A stretch of DNA of 53,823 nucleotides, from the NCBI GenBank assembly GCA_020725405.1, contig DYFB01000082.1, positions 1 to 53,823 on the forward strand, in the 5' to 3' direction. The stretch is from Symbiobacterium sp. (GTDB lineage Bacteria; Bacillota; Sulfobacillia; UBA995; UBA9673). The notes under the pieces were generated by a model, which was not told where the DNA came from, made no database searches, and worked only from the letters and a program-made list of their open reading frames with translations. Every line of letters begins with the position of its first letter. Positions within the stretch are counted from its first letter, which is position 1. Shown here piece by piece: positions 6,273 to 14,700 of this stretch. Both the position numbers and the translations under genes were made by a program.

Positions 6273-8447
6273 GCCCGCCGTCCGAACCTGGACGCTCAGC
6301 CCGTAACCGCCCCAGCCTGAGGTCCCGGCCTGGACCACGGCGACGTAGTAGGTTCCGGCCGCCGGGCAGACCCACTCGAGGCGGGAGGCCTGGAGGCTGT
6401 CTCCGGCCGGGTCGTTGTCGTTGTAAGCGAGGGCTTTCGCCGGGGGGTCCCCGAAGAGGATGATGAGGGTGTCACAGGCCGGTGAGAGACCGAAGGTGCT
6501 GATGACGTAGGTGACTCCCGGAAGACCCTCGAACGAGAACCACTCCACGTCCCCCGGACCCAGGAGCGAGCCGGCGACGGGCCTGCCGTCGGTGGACAGG
6601 GGAAGGGCGGTCTCGACCGTGTCGTTCCGCTTGGGGCCGTAGGTGCTGACCGCGAAGACGTAGGACCCCAGGTTCCCGCCGGAGGACGAGACGCTGGCGT
6701 AGACCGGACCGTTGAAATCGGCCGTCCAGGCGATGAGACTGGCCGGGCCCTGGTAGTCGTCGTTCGCGGCGAGGTCGGAGACGCCGTCCCGCGTCAGCCG
6801 GAGCTTCGTGTCGCAGCCGGGGGACAGACCGAGAGTCTGCACGTAATAGGTCACGCCGGCCTTGGCGCTGAAGGTGTACCAGTCCTCCTCGTCGGGGCTG
6901 ACGAGCCAGTCGAACCAGGCCCAGGAGTCCACGTCGGTGGCCACCGCGCCGGCGACGCCCGTCCACCACTCCATGGGTTGAGTCGTGAGGGAGATGGTGT
7001 AGGTCCCCCCGCGGGTGGCCACTCCGGAGACCTCGAACTCGTAGCGGCCGTCGGCCGGGCAGAGCCACCTCAGGCGCGAGCCCAGCTTCTCGCTTCCCCA
7101 ATTGTCGTCGGTCATGAGAAGACGGCCGTCGGGGGCGTAGAGGGAGAGGACGGTATCGGACCCCTCCCCTAGGCCCAGGGTCTCGATGTCGTGGAGCACG
7201 TTCGCCCGGGCCTCGAAGTAGTACCGGTCACGGTCGGTCGGGCTGTCGAGGAAGCCCGTCACGCCCCCGGCGTCGGGGCGCACCTCGCGGGCTCCCTCGC
7301 TTGAGCTGTCGGGGTCGGAAGTGGGGAAAAGCTCGAGCGTGTAGCCTCCGGCCGTGCTGCGCCGCCCCTCGACCCTGACGTAGTAGGTGCCCGGCTCGGT
7401 GGCGACGACTCGCACCTCCGACCATCCGGGCCAGCCCTCGTCGTAGACGGCCTCGTCGTTCCGGCCGAGGACGAGGTCGAGGTCCGGCGCGTAGACGGTC
7501 AGGACGGTATCGAGGCCGCCGGAGAGGTCCCTGGTCCGGACCGTCCAGATGCTGGCCTCGGTGACGGTGAAGCTGTAGTAGTCGAGATCGCGGAGGTCCT
7601 TCAGGCGTCCCGGGACGGAGCCGCCGCCGGCCAGCCGGTTGTCCGCGCCGGCCGGGTGGTCGTCGGCCTCCTCCGTCCTGATGGTGATGACGCCGGTTCC
7701 AGTCTGATAGTGGACCGAGGCGCCGAGCTTCTCGGCGATGAAGCGGAAGGGGACCATGGTGAAGTCCCCGACGAGCGCGGGGGGCGCGTCGAGCGGGACC
7801 TTCTCCCCGTTGACCTCGGCCTCGCCACGGCCGACCCACATCTTGATGACCGTCGGTCCCAGGACGACGACGGCCTTCTTCTCGGAGTCCACCCAGTCCA
7901 CGAAAGCTCCGAGACTCTCGCCGACGAACCTCAAGGGCACCAGGGTGCGGTCCCGGCGGACGACAGGAGCGGCCGCCAGGGTTACCTCGACCCCGTTCAC
8001 CCGGGCGAGCCTGCTCCCCACTGTCAGAATGACCACGACCGGGTCGGCCGTGGCCCTGGCGGCGACGAGTCCGGCCGGGCCCGGTGTCTTGTCGTCGTGG
8101 GAGACGACGACCTTGTACCAATAGTCCTGGTCGTTGTGGACCGTTCCGTCGGTGAACTCCGGACGCCCGAGGGGGAGAGGGGTGAGAAGCCGCCACGGTC
8201 CCTCGGGCCCGGCAGACGAGCGGTGGACGAGATAGCCTCCGACCGGGCGGGTGGGCGAGGGGGGCTCGGACCAGGTGAGCTTCACCCAGCCGCTGCCGAC
8301 CTCCGCCGTGAGGCCGGGGAGGTCGGCGTCCGCGGAGCCCGACGTCGGCGGGGAAGCCAGGCCGAGGACCAGAACGAGGACCAACACCTGCGCCGCTGCC
8401 GATCGGGGGAGACGCGGCGCGGAGCCTGCGGTTTTCCTGGCGGACAT
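6261..8447 (-). CDS. Secreted multidomain protein: FN3-like, copper-amine-oxidase-N-like and pre-peptidase C-terminal (PPC) domains
   Basis: A 728-residue exported protein. A signal peptide (QVLVLVLVLGLASPP) covers about residues 20-38. It is followed by a fibronectin type III-like domain (VKLTWSEPPSPTRPVGGYLV, DYWYKVVV), two stalk-like copper amine oxidase N motifs (RTLVPLRFVGESLGAFVDW and TMVPFRFIAEKLGASVHY), then about four tandem PPC-type beta-sandwich repeats (for example YSFTVTEASIWTVRTRDL, GTYYVRVEGR, DWYTFSAKAGVTYYVQT). No catalytic motif was seen, so a structural, adhesive or substrate-binding surface role is inferred. ATG 8447 has GAGGAGG 9 nt upstream and places the signal peptide correctly; the track start at 8555 does not. 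It faces the divergent ECF sigma operon. Confidence 0.8.
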   Translation of the reverse strand: MSARKTAGSAPRLPRSAAAQVLVLVLVLGLASPPTSGSADADLPGLTAEVGSGWVKLTWSEPPSPTRPVGGYLVHRSSAGPEGPWRLLTPLPLGRPEFTDGTVHNDQDYWYKVVVSHDDKTPGPAGLVAARATADPVVVILTVGSRLARVNGVEVTLAAAPVVRRDRTLVPLRFVGESLGAFVDWVDSEKKAVVVLGPTVIKMWVGRGEAEVNGEKVPLDAPPALVGDFTMVPFRFIAEKLGASVHYQTGTGVITIRTEEADDHPAGADNRLAGGGSVPGRLKDLRDLDYYSFTVTEASIWTVRTRDLSGGLDTVLTVYAPDLDLVLGRNDEAVYDEGWPGWSEVRVVATEPGTYYVRVEGRRSTAGGYTLELFPTSDPDSSSEGAREVRPDAGGVTGFLDSPTDRDRYYFEARANVLHDIETLGLGEGSDTVLSLYAPDGRLLMTDDNWGSEKLGSRLRWLCPADGRYEFEVSGVATRGGTYTISLTTQPMEWWTGVAGAVATDVDSWAWFDWLVSPDEEDWYTFSAKAGVTYYVQTLGLSPGCDTKLRLTRDGVSDLAANDDYQGPASLIAWTADFNGPVYASVSSSGGNLGSYVFAVSTYGPKRNDTVETALPLSTDGRPVAGSLLGPGDVEWFSFEGLPGVTYVISTFGLSPACDTLIILFGDPPAKALAYNDNDPAGDSLQASRLEWVCPAAGTYYVAVVQAGTSGWGGYGLSVQVRTAGSGL

Positions 8448-8733
8448 GCCCTGAAGCCTCCTCTTATCGACGGCGGCCGGTCCTCTTGTCGACCACGGTC
8501 GCCCTGCTCCCGCCCTCCGGCCGGGCGGGGCCGGGATACGCCGGTTCGTTTCCACACCTGGCCGATATTCCCTGTGGCGGGTCCGCCATGCCGCCGGCGC
8601 CCAGGCCGCTCTCCGGGCGCAAGGTACACCGAGTCCCCGGGACGAATGACAGGTGTTGAATAGGTGCGCAGTGAACCCGGTCGTGCTGGGTCCACCGCCG
8701 ACCCGGTGGCAGACGACGAGCCGGAAGTCGGCG
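8448..8733. other. Divergent intergenic region with no gene
   Basis: This is most of the 335-bp space between the minus-strand PPC gene and the plus-strand ECF sigma gene. Apart from the Shine-Dalgarno of the PPC gene (GAGGAGG near 8457-8463) and the ECF promoter immediately beyond it, I see no ORF with coding character, no RNA gene and no strong repeat. Confidence 0.5.
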
Positions 8734-8760
8734 CGTAACCTCGCCGGCTCCTTATCGTCT
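8734..8760 (+). promoter_or_regulatory. ECF-type promoter for the sigma/anti-sigma operon
   Basis: CGTAACC (8734-8740) and CGTCT (8756-8760) give AAC-N16-CGTC, the canonical ECF sigma-factor arrangement of an AAC-core -35 and CGTC -10. The -10 ends 22 bp before the GTG start of the ECF sigma gene, which leaves room for the Shine-Dalgarno and little else. The likely meaning is positive autoregulation. Confidence 0.65.
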
Positions 8761-8782
8761 TGACCGTTAGGGGGACGATTGC

Positions 8783-9352
8783 GTGAAGTCCGGGACCGAG
8801 CCCGACCTCGACCAGGTTTACGTCCGTCACGTCGGACCGGTCCGGAACTACCTCTACCACCTCAGCGGCTGCCGCGACCTGGCCGAGGACCTTGTGCATG
8901 AGGTGTTCTACCGGGCGATGCGCCAATTGGTATTGGGCGTGCGGGTGCGGCACGTGTCGGCCTGGCTCTACCGCATCGCCCGCAATCTCTACCTTGACCG
9001 TCTGAAGCGCCGCCGACTCGAGGAAACGTCGCTCGATGCTCTTGATGCTCATGCCGTCGACGAACTGGCCTACCGGGCGGGGAAGCTGGTCGGCCCGCCG
9101 GGACCGCCGCTCGGCCAGCCGGAGCTCGAGGCGCTCCGGCGCGAGACCAACGCCGACATCGCCACAGCCCTGCGGGCTCTTCCGGAGCGACAGCGCACCG
9201 CGCTCATCCTCCGCGATGTGGAAGGCCTCACTTACCGGGAAATCGCCGAGGTCCTCCGAACGAGCACCGGGGCGGTGAAGAGCCTGCTCCACCGGGCCCG
9301 GGACGGGTTCATCGAGATATATCGCCGCCTGGAAGACGGCAGGAGCGAATAG
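8783..9352 (+). CDS. ECF (RpoE-like) RNA polymerase sigma factor
   Basis: A 189-residue group IV sigma factor with only regions 2 and 4. Region 2 shows DLAEDLVHEVFYRAM and AWLYRIARNLYLDRLKRR. Region 4 shows ALPERQRTALILRDVEGLTY and the helix-turn-helix REIAEVLRTSTGAVKSLLHR. The linker between the regions (about residues 90-125) is a little long. GTG 8783 follows GGGGGA by a suitable distance. The next gene, 30 nt downstream, encodes a zinc-finger anti-sigma factor, and an ECF-type promoter lies just upstream, so this is a self-contained signalling pair. The signal is unknown; the neighbouring HtrA-like protease and PPC protein suggest an envelope function. Confidence 0.93.
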   Translation: MKSGTEPDLDQVYVRHVGPVRNYLYHLSGCRDLAEDLVHEVFYRAMRQLVLGVRVRHVSAWLYRIARNLYLDRLKRRRLEETSLDALDAHAVDELAYRAGKLVGPPGPPLGQPELEALRRETNADIATALRALPERQRTALILRDVEGLTYREIAEVLRTSTGAVKSLLHRARDGFIEIYRRLEDGRSE

Positions 9353-9382
9353 CGTGAGAGCACGCAGAAGGGGGTGCGGGCT

Positions 9383-10576
9383 ATGCCCGAGGTGACCTGC
9401 GCGCTGGTCGAGGACCTTCTCGACCTCTACCTGGATGGGGAGACCAGCGAGGAGACCGTCAGCTTGCTCGAGGAGCACATCGATAGCTGTGCCCGCTGTC
9501 AGTCACGAATCGAGCAGCGCCGTCGGGCGCGAGAGCGACTCGCCCGCCTGGCGTGGGGCAAAGGGGAGCTGTCCAGCCTGTTGGCGGGCGACGCCAAGGT
9601 CATCGCCATGGCTCGGCGGCGCCTGCGGCGGACTGTCCTCCGGGTCGTGGCCCTCAGTTTGGCCGTGGTTGTCGCCGGTTGGGCCGGGGTGTGGTTTCTG
9701 AGCGCTCCCGCGCCCCCGGGGATGTACCTGGCCCGGTTCACGGGCTCCCAAATCCTGGTGAACGGCCGGGCCGGTTTCATCATCCCCTTCCTGTGGGTCC
9801 CGGAGTATCCGGGCCAGCGGCCGCCGGAACTCTGGACCGTCGAGATACCCTGCGTGGGCGGGCGTGGGCTGACGCTGAAAGTGGCCGGGGTGACCCTGGA
9901 AGGCTGGACCTACGGCCCTCTCCGCTACCAGCGGGGTTGGATTCATGCTTACCAGCAGGAAGGCGTCTTGACGCGTTTCGGGGACGGGTTTTGGAGCTTC
10001 TACCCGAAGGAGCCGCCCCTGGACCCGCTGTGGGACGACGAAGGTCTGCCCTATATCACCCGGCGGGCCCGCGCGGTGACCATAATCGCCCGGGCGGGCC
10101 GGATCCTGGCCACCACCAGTGACATCGATCTGACCTTGGTCCAGTGGAACGATCATTCCATTCCGACCTACCGCCCGGCACCCGGGCCGGACGGAGAATG
10201 GAGTCCGTTCTTCAGGGTAGGCATCGGCGCCAGCGCGGATGGGCGGCACGTGCACCTGCAGGTATCGACAGATGTCGAGGGAGTCGAGCTCGTTGATGTG
10301 ATTCTTCCGGAGAGCGTGAGGCTGCTCCGGATCGAGGTCTCCCACGGCCCGGGGGGGGTCGGGCTGTCTGAGCCACTGGACCTGCCGTATAGGTTGCCTG
10401 TCGGAACAACAGATCTCGTTGGCCAGAGTGTCGCTGACCCCGGGTTCATGGTCTTCGCCACCATGGTGGTGTTGAGGGTCGGCGGGGAAACTCATCTCGA
10501 AGAAACCGGCCCCTACTCGACCCTGTCAGGAAACGCACCCCTCGGAGAGGTCTATGACCTGCGTCAACCCGATTGA
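9383..10576 (+). CDS. Membrane-anchored zinc-finger anti-sigma factor with large extracytoplasmic domain
   Basis: A 397-residue single-pass protein. The N-terminal cytoplasmic ZAS-type domain carries the motif HIDSCARC (H-x3-C-x2-C, about residues 33-40), preceded by a helix around Cys7 (VTCALVEDLLDLYLDGE). This is the typical binding module for the cognate ECF sigma. A transmembrane helix (VVALSLAVVVAGWAGVWFL) follows at about residues 80-98. The remaining 300 residues are extracytoplasmic and match no family I recognise; they contain beta-rich, Trp/Pro-rich segments and may sense the signal. ATG 9383 is preferred over GTG 9374 because AGAAGGGGG then sits about 8 nt upstream. Confidence 0.85.
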   Translation: MPEVTCALVEDLLDLYLDGETSEETVSLLEEHIDSCARCQSRIEQRRRARERLARLAWGKGELSSLLAGDAKVIAMARRRLRRTVLRVVALSLAVVVAGWAGVWFLSAPAPPGMYLARFTGSQILVNGRAGFIIPFLWVPEYPGQRPPELWTVEIPCVGGRGLTLKVAGVTLEGWTYGPLRYQRGWIHAYQQEGVLTRFGDGFWSFYPKEPPLDPLWDDEGLPYITRRARAVTIIARAGRILATTSDIDLTLVQWNDHSIPTYRPAPGPDGEWSPFFRVGIGASADGRHVHLQVSTDVEGVELVDVILPESVRLLRIEVSHGPGGVGLSEPLDLPYRLPVGTTDLVGQSVADPGFMVFATMVVLRVGGETHLEETGPYSTLSGNAPLGEVYDLRQPD

Positions 10577-10712
10577 GCCGAGGGTGGGAGCGGCTATGAC
10601 GCCGACGAGGGCCGCGGCTCAGACCGGGGCCCTCGGCCGATGGCCCTCACCCCGACCAGGGCCTGCTCTCGGATAGACCTGAGGGCCATATACTGATTCG
10701 AGGTGGTGCCTC

Positions 10713-10970
10713 TTGGTCAGGGCTTCGGACCTGCGGCTGAGGGACGTGGTCAACGTCCTCGACGGGTCCCGCCTCGGGTTCATCGTCGACTTCGAGCTCG
10801 ACCTCGAGACGGGGACGGTCACGGCGCTCGTCGTCCCCGGACCGGGCCGCTTCCTCGGCTTTCTCGGCCGCGAGACCGAGTACGTCATCCCCTGGGAGCG
10901 CATCCGGAAGATCGGCACCGACGTCATCCTCGTCGACATCCCCGGCTACACCGACCCGGCCCGGAGGTGA
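10713..10970 (+). CDS. YlmC/YmxH family sporulation protein (PRC-barrel-like)
   Basis: An 85-residue protein of PRC-barrel type: VRASDLRLRDVVNVLDGSRLGFIVDFELD, then GRFLGFLGRETEYVIPWERIRKIGTDVILVDI. Members of this family are widespread in spore formers and sit next to sigG or nrdR in many Bacillota, as here. The biochemical role is not established. The TTG start (10713) has GAGGTGG 6 nt upstream. It lies downstream of the anti-sigma gene with a 136-nt gap, so it probably has its own promoter. Confidence 0.85.
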   Translation: MVRASDLRLRDVVNVLDGSRLGFIVDFELDLETGTVTALVVPGPGRFLGFLGRETEYVIPWERIRKIGTDVILVDIPGYTDPARR

Positions 10971-11023
10971 GGGGCCGCTCCTCCGCCTTCTTCTTTCTTC
11001 CCCCAGGTTTTCGCTTTCCGGCG

Positions 11024-11076
11024 TAGACCACAGTATCTAGTCTGGCTATAATGAGGGGGTGCGCTATATCTCGTGA
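11024..11076 (+). promoter_or_regulatory. nrdR promoter overlapped by tandem NrdR boxes
   Basis: TAGACC (11024-11029), a 17-bp spacer and TATAAT (11047-11052) form a sigma-A promoter. Two 16-bp sites resembling the NrdR box (acaCwAtATaTwGtgt) flank the -10: CCACAGTATCTAGTCT at 11028-11043 (12 of 16) and GCGCTATATCTCGTGA at 11061-11076 (11 of 16). Their starts are 33 bp apart, about three helical turns, as in known tandem NrdR operators. One box covers the spacer and the other the start region, which fits repression. Confidence 0.65.
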
Positions 11077-11110
11077 GGAATGTATGTTCGCCCCCGGGGG
11101 AGGTGGGTCC

Positions 11111-11587
11111 GTGCGCTGCCCCCTCTGCGGCCGTCCCGACAGCCGCGTGCTCGACTCCCGGCCCGTCCAGGAGCAGCGGGTCATCCGCCGGCGCCGGGAG
11201 TGCGAAGCGTGCGGGAACAGGTTCACGACCTACGAGAAGACCGAGGAGCGCCCCCTGCTCGTCGTCAAGAGAGACGGGCGGCGGGAGGCGTTCGACCCCC
11301 TGAAGATAGTCGCCGGTCTCCTGCGGGCCTGTGAGAAGCGGCCCGTGAGCGCCGCCGACATGGAGAACCTCGCCGCCGAGGTGGAGCGGGAGATACGCCG
11401 CCTCGGGGACGAGGAGGTCTCCAGCGAAACCATCGGCGAGCTCGTCATGGAGAAGCTCCGGAAGCTCGACGAGGTGGCCTACGTGAGGTTCGCCTCCGTC
11501 TACCGGCAGTTCACCGACCTTGAGGCCTTCCGGCGCGAGGTCGACCGCCTTCGGCGGCGCGAAGCCGACCGCCTTCGGCGGGACTAG
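11111..11587 (+). CDS. nrdR: NrdR, ATP-cone transcriptional repressor of ribonucleotide reductase genes
   Basis: A 158-residue protein. The N-terminal zinc ribbon is [19 protein letters not shown] with the second Cys pair in [12 protein letters not shown], followed by the ATP-cone ([30 protein letters not shown]) to the C-terminus. NrdR senses ATP/dATP and binds tandem boxes in RNR promoters; such boxes sit over its own promoter here. GTG 11111 gives the canonical MRCPLCG start with GGGGAGGTGG just upstream. The track start at 11051 lies inside the -10 box. nrdJ follows 116 nt downstream and is probably co-regulated. Confidence 0.96.
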   Translation: MRCPLCGRPDSRVLDSRPVQEQRVIRRRRECEACGNRFTTYEKTEERPLLVVKRDGRREAFDPLKIVAGLLRACEKRPVSAADMENLAAEVEREIRRLGDEEVSSETIGELVMEKLRKLDEVAYVRFASVYRQFTDLEAFRREVDRLRRREADRLRRD

Positions 11588-11600
11588 GGCCCCGGCCGGA

Positions 11601-11620
11601 GCCGGGATCTAGATCCCGGC
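11601..11620. promoter_or_regulatory. Perfect 20-bp palindrome between nrdR and nrdJ
   Basis: GCCGGGATCTAGATCCCGGC is fully self-complementary. As RNA it could form an 8-bp stem with a CTAG loop, but no T-tract follows, so it is not a normal intrinsic terminator. It could equally be a dimeric-protein site. It does not match the NrdR box. Confidence 0.5.
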
Positions 11621-11703
11621 CGAGCGATGACGGACCGATGATGACGATAAGAGAGAAGGCGCTGTGAACCGGCGCCCGAGACCGCGGGGGAGAGATAGAG
11701 ACG

Positions 11704-14700
11704 ATGGCCCGAGAACCGGTTCTGACCGAGAACGCCCTGATAGTCCTGACCAACAGGTATCTGGCCAAGAACGAGCTCGGCGAGGTTGTCGAAACCCCTG
11801 AGCAGCTCTTCCGCCGGGTCGCCCGGAATCTTGTCCTCATGGACGTCCTCTACGACCCCGAGGTCTACGACCCGGGGGGCGGCCAGACCGCCGGCGACGA
11901 GGTGACGCCGGCCGGAGCTGGCGAGCCGCCGCCGCCCTACACCTCCTACGACCTGTCGACTCTCCGCAACGCCTACGACAGCCTCCGGCGCCGCGGCCAC
12001 ATGAAAGTCGACTTCGGGCGGCTCCTGGGGATTCTGGCCGACCGTCGGCCGCTCCTCGCCCAGGCCGAGGACCGCCTCTACGGGGCCATGGCCTCGCTCC
12101 GCCTCCTCTTCAACTCGCCGACCCTCATGAACGCCGGCCGCGAGCTCCAGCAGCTCTCGGCCTGCTTCGTCCTTCCCATTGAGGACTCCCTCGAGAGCAT
12201 CTTCGACACCCTCAAGCACACCGCCCTGATCCACCAATCGGGTGGGGGCTGCGTGGCCGGCGACGCGCTCGTCCACACGAGCTACTGCGGTATCGAGGAG
12301 ATAGCCGCCCTCTACGCCCGGGTCCGCGAGACCGGCGTGGCGGAGGAGGTCGGCGACCGCTACCGGGTCATGGACGTGCGGGGCCTCGGCATCCGGACCA
12401 TGGGCGTCGACCCCGCCACCGGGACCTTCGAGCCGAGACCGGTCACCCACCTCTGGCGGTGGGAGGTCCCCCCGGGGGAGCGGGTGACGGTGAGGTGTGA
12501 GGACGGCACGGTGGTGACGACCAGCAGCTGGCACCCGTTCCTGGTCTTCACCGGGGAGGGGATCGAGGAGCGCCGCGCCGACCGGCTCCGCCCGGGAGAC
12601 ATTCTGCTCCAGCCGAACGCCAGCGTCCGGGGGAACTGGCCCTTCCGGGACTTCCAGGAGGTGGACGGGACCCGGCTCGACGAGGAGACGGCCTGGCGCT
12701 CGGCCCGGAGCGAGGCGAGCAGCGGCGACAGTCTCGAGCTCTTCGGGCCGGTGAGTAAGTCGCCGCTCACCGTGGTCTCAGCCTTCCTCGGCGGCCTCAT
12801 CGAGTCCAGGGGCCGCGTCGGACCGCGCGATCGGGGCGTGGTCGTCTCAACGGCCTCCCGGGAGTTCGCCCGGCGCCTGGAGGCCCTGGCGAGCCTCCTG
12901 GGCCTAGGTCCCTCCCTAAGGACCAGGCGGCCAGGGAAGCGGGGGGAGGCGGACGGCCGCCGGGTCTACGACGTGCGGTTGGCCTCGCCCGCCCGCACCG
13001 CCGACCTTGCGGCCATGGTCCTTCCGTGGGTCCGGGACCCCGACCGGCGCGCCCGCCTGGAGCACCTTCAGGAAGGCCGGGGGAGGGCCCGTCGCCCGAG
13101 CCCGCCGGCCCGTCCGGCCGCGGCCGCGGAAGGCCTCCTCCTCCACGAGAGGGTCGCGCAGGCCTCGACCCGGGTGACGGCCGTGGAGCCGGCGACCGGA
13201 GAGCGGGACTTCTACGATTTCACGGTGGAGGGCCACAACAACTACCTGGCCGGCCGCGGGAGCCTCACCATCGTCCACAACACCGGCTTCTCTTTCTCGC
13301 GCCTAAGGCCCAAGGACGACATCGTCCGCTCGACCGGGGGCGTCGCCAGCGGCCCGGTGTCGTTCATGCGGGTCTTCGACGCGGCCACCAACGCGGTCAA
13401 GCAGGGCGGTACCAGGCGCGGGGCCAACATGGGTATCCTCCGGTGCGACCACCCGGACATCGTCGACTTCATCAACTCCAAGACCGACAGCCAGGCCATC
13501 ACCAACTTCAACATCTCGGTGGGTCTCACCGACGCCTTCATGGAGGCGGTCCGGAAGGACGCCGAGCACGAGCTCGTCAACCCCAGGACGGGGAAGGTGA
13601 CCGGGACGATTAGGGCCCGGCGGCTCTTCGAGCTCATCGCCGAGCGAGCCTGGGCCAACGGCGAGCCGGGGGTCATCTTCCTCGACCGGATGAACCGGGA
13701 CAACCCGACCCCTCACCTCGGGGTGATCGAGAGCACCAATCCGTGCGGGGAGCAGCCTCTTCTCCCGTACGAGTCCTGCAACCTGGCCTCCCTCAACCTC
13801 GCCCGGGTGGTCTCCGGCGGCCGGGTCGACTACGAGGCTCTGGGGGACCTCATCGACCTGGCCATGCATTACCTTGACAACGTCATCGATGCCAACCGCT
13901 ACGCGATGCCCGAGATCGAGCGGATGACCAAGGCCAACCGCAAGGTGGGGCTCGGCGTCATGGGGTGGGCCGACATGCTCATCCAGCTCGGGATAGCCTA
14001 CGATTCCGAGGAGGCCGTCGCCCTGGCCGAGGAGGTCATGGGATTCATCGACGCCCGGTCGAAGCAGGCCTCGGCCCGCCTGGCCGAGGAGCGGGGACCG
14101 TTCCCCAACTTCGCGGGGTCGGCGCTCGACCGACCAGGTGAGCCGCCACTCCGGAACGCCACGACCACGACCATCGCTCCGACCGGGACCATCAGCATCA
14201 TCGCCGGGGCCTCGAGCGGCATCGAACCCCTCTTCTCCATCGCTTTCACCCGCAAGGGCGTCCTCGGGGGAAAAGAGCTCGTCGAGATCAACCCGCTCTT
14301 CGAGTACGTGGCCAGGCGCGAGGGATTCTACGGCGACTCCCTCATGGCCGCGGTGGCCAGGGCCGGGAGCATCCAGGCCCTGGACGGGGTGCCGGCCGAG
14401 GTCAAGAGGCTCTTCGTCACCGCCCTGGACATCGACCCCGAGTGGCACTGCCGGATGCAGGCCGCCTTCCAGAGACACACCGACAACGCCGTGTCCAAGA
14501 CGGTGAACCTCCCCTTCGAGGCGACCCCGGAGGACATCCGGGCGATATACGAACTCGCGTACGACCTCGGCTGCAAGGGGGTCACGGTCTACCGCAACGG
14601 GAGCCGGGCTTCGCAGGTGCTGAACGTGGGGCGGAAGGCCGGGGCCGGAGAGGGGTGCGGCCCCGGGCCGGGGCCGGCCGCCCGGGCGGCGGGTGTCGCG

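Noticed and set aside
10687-10694. CATATACT as a sigma-E -10 box upstream of the ymxH-like gene
   Set aside because: No matching -35 element at 13-15 bp; a single 8-mer match is not enough.
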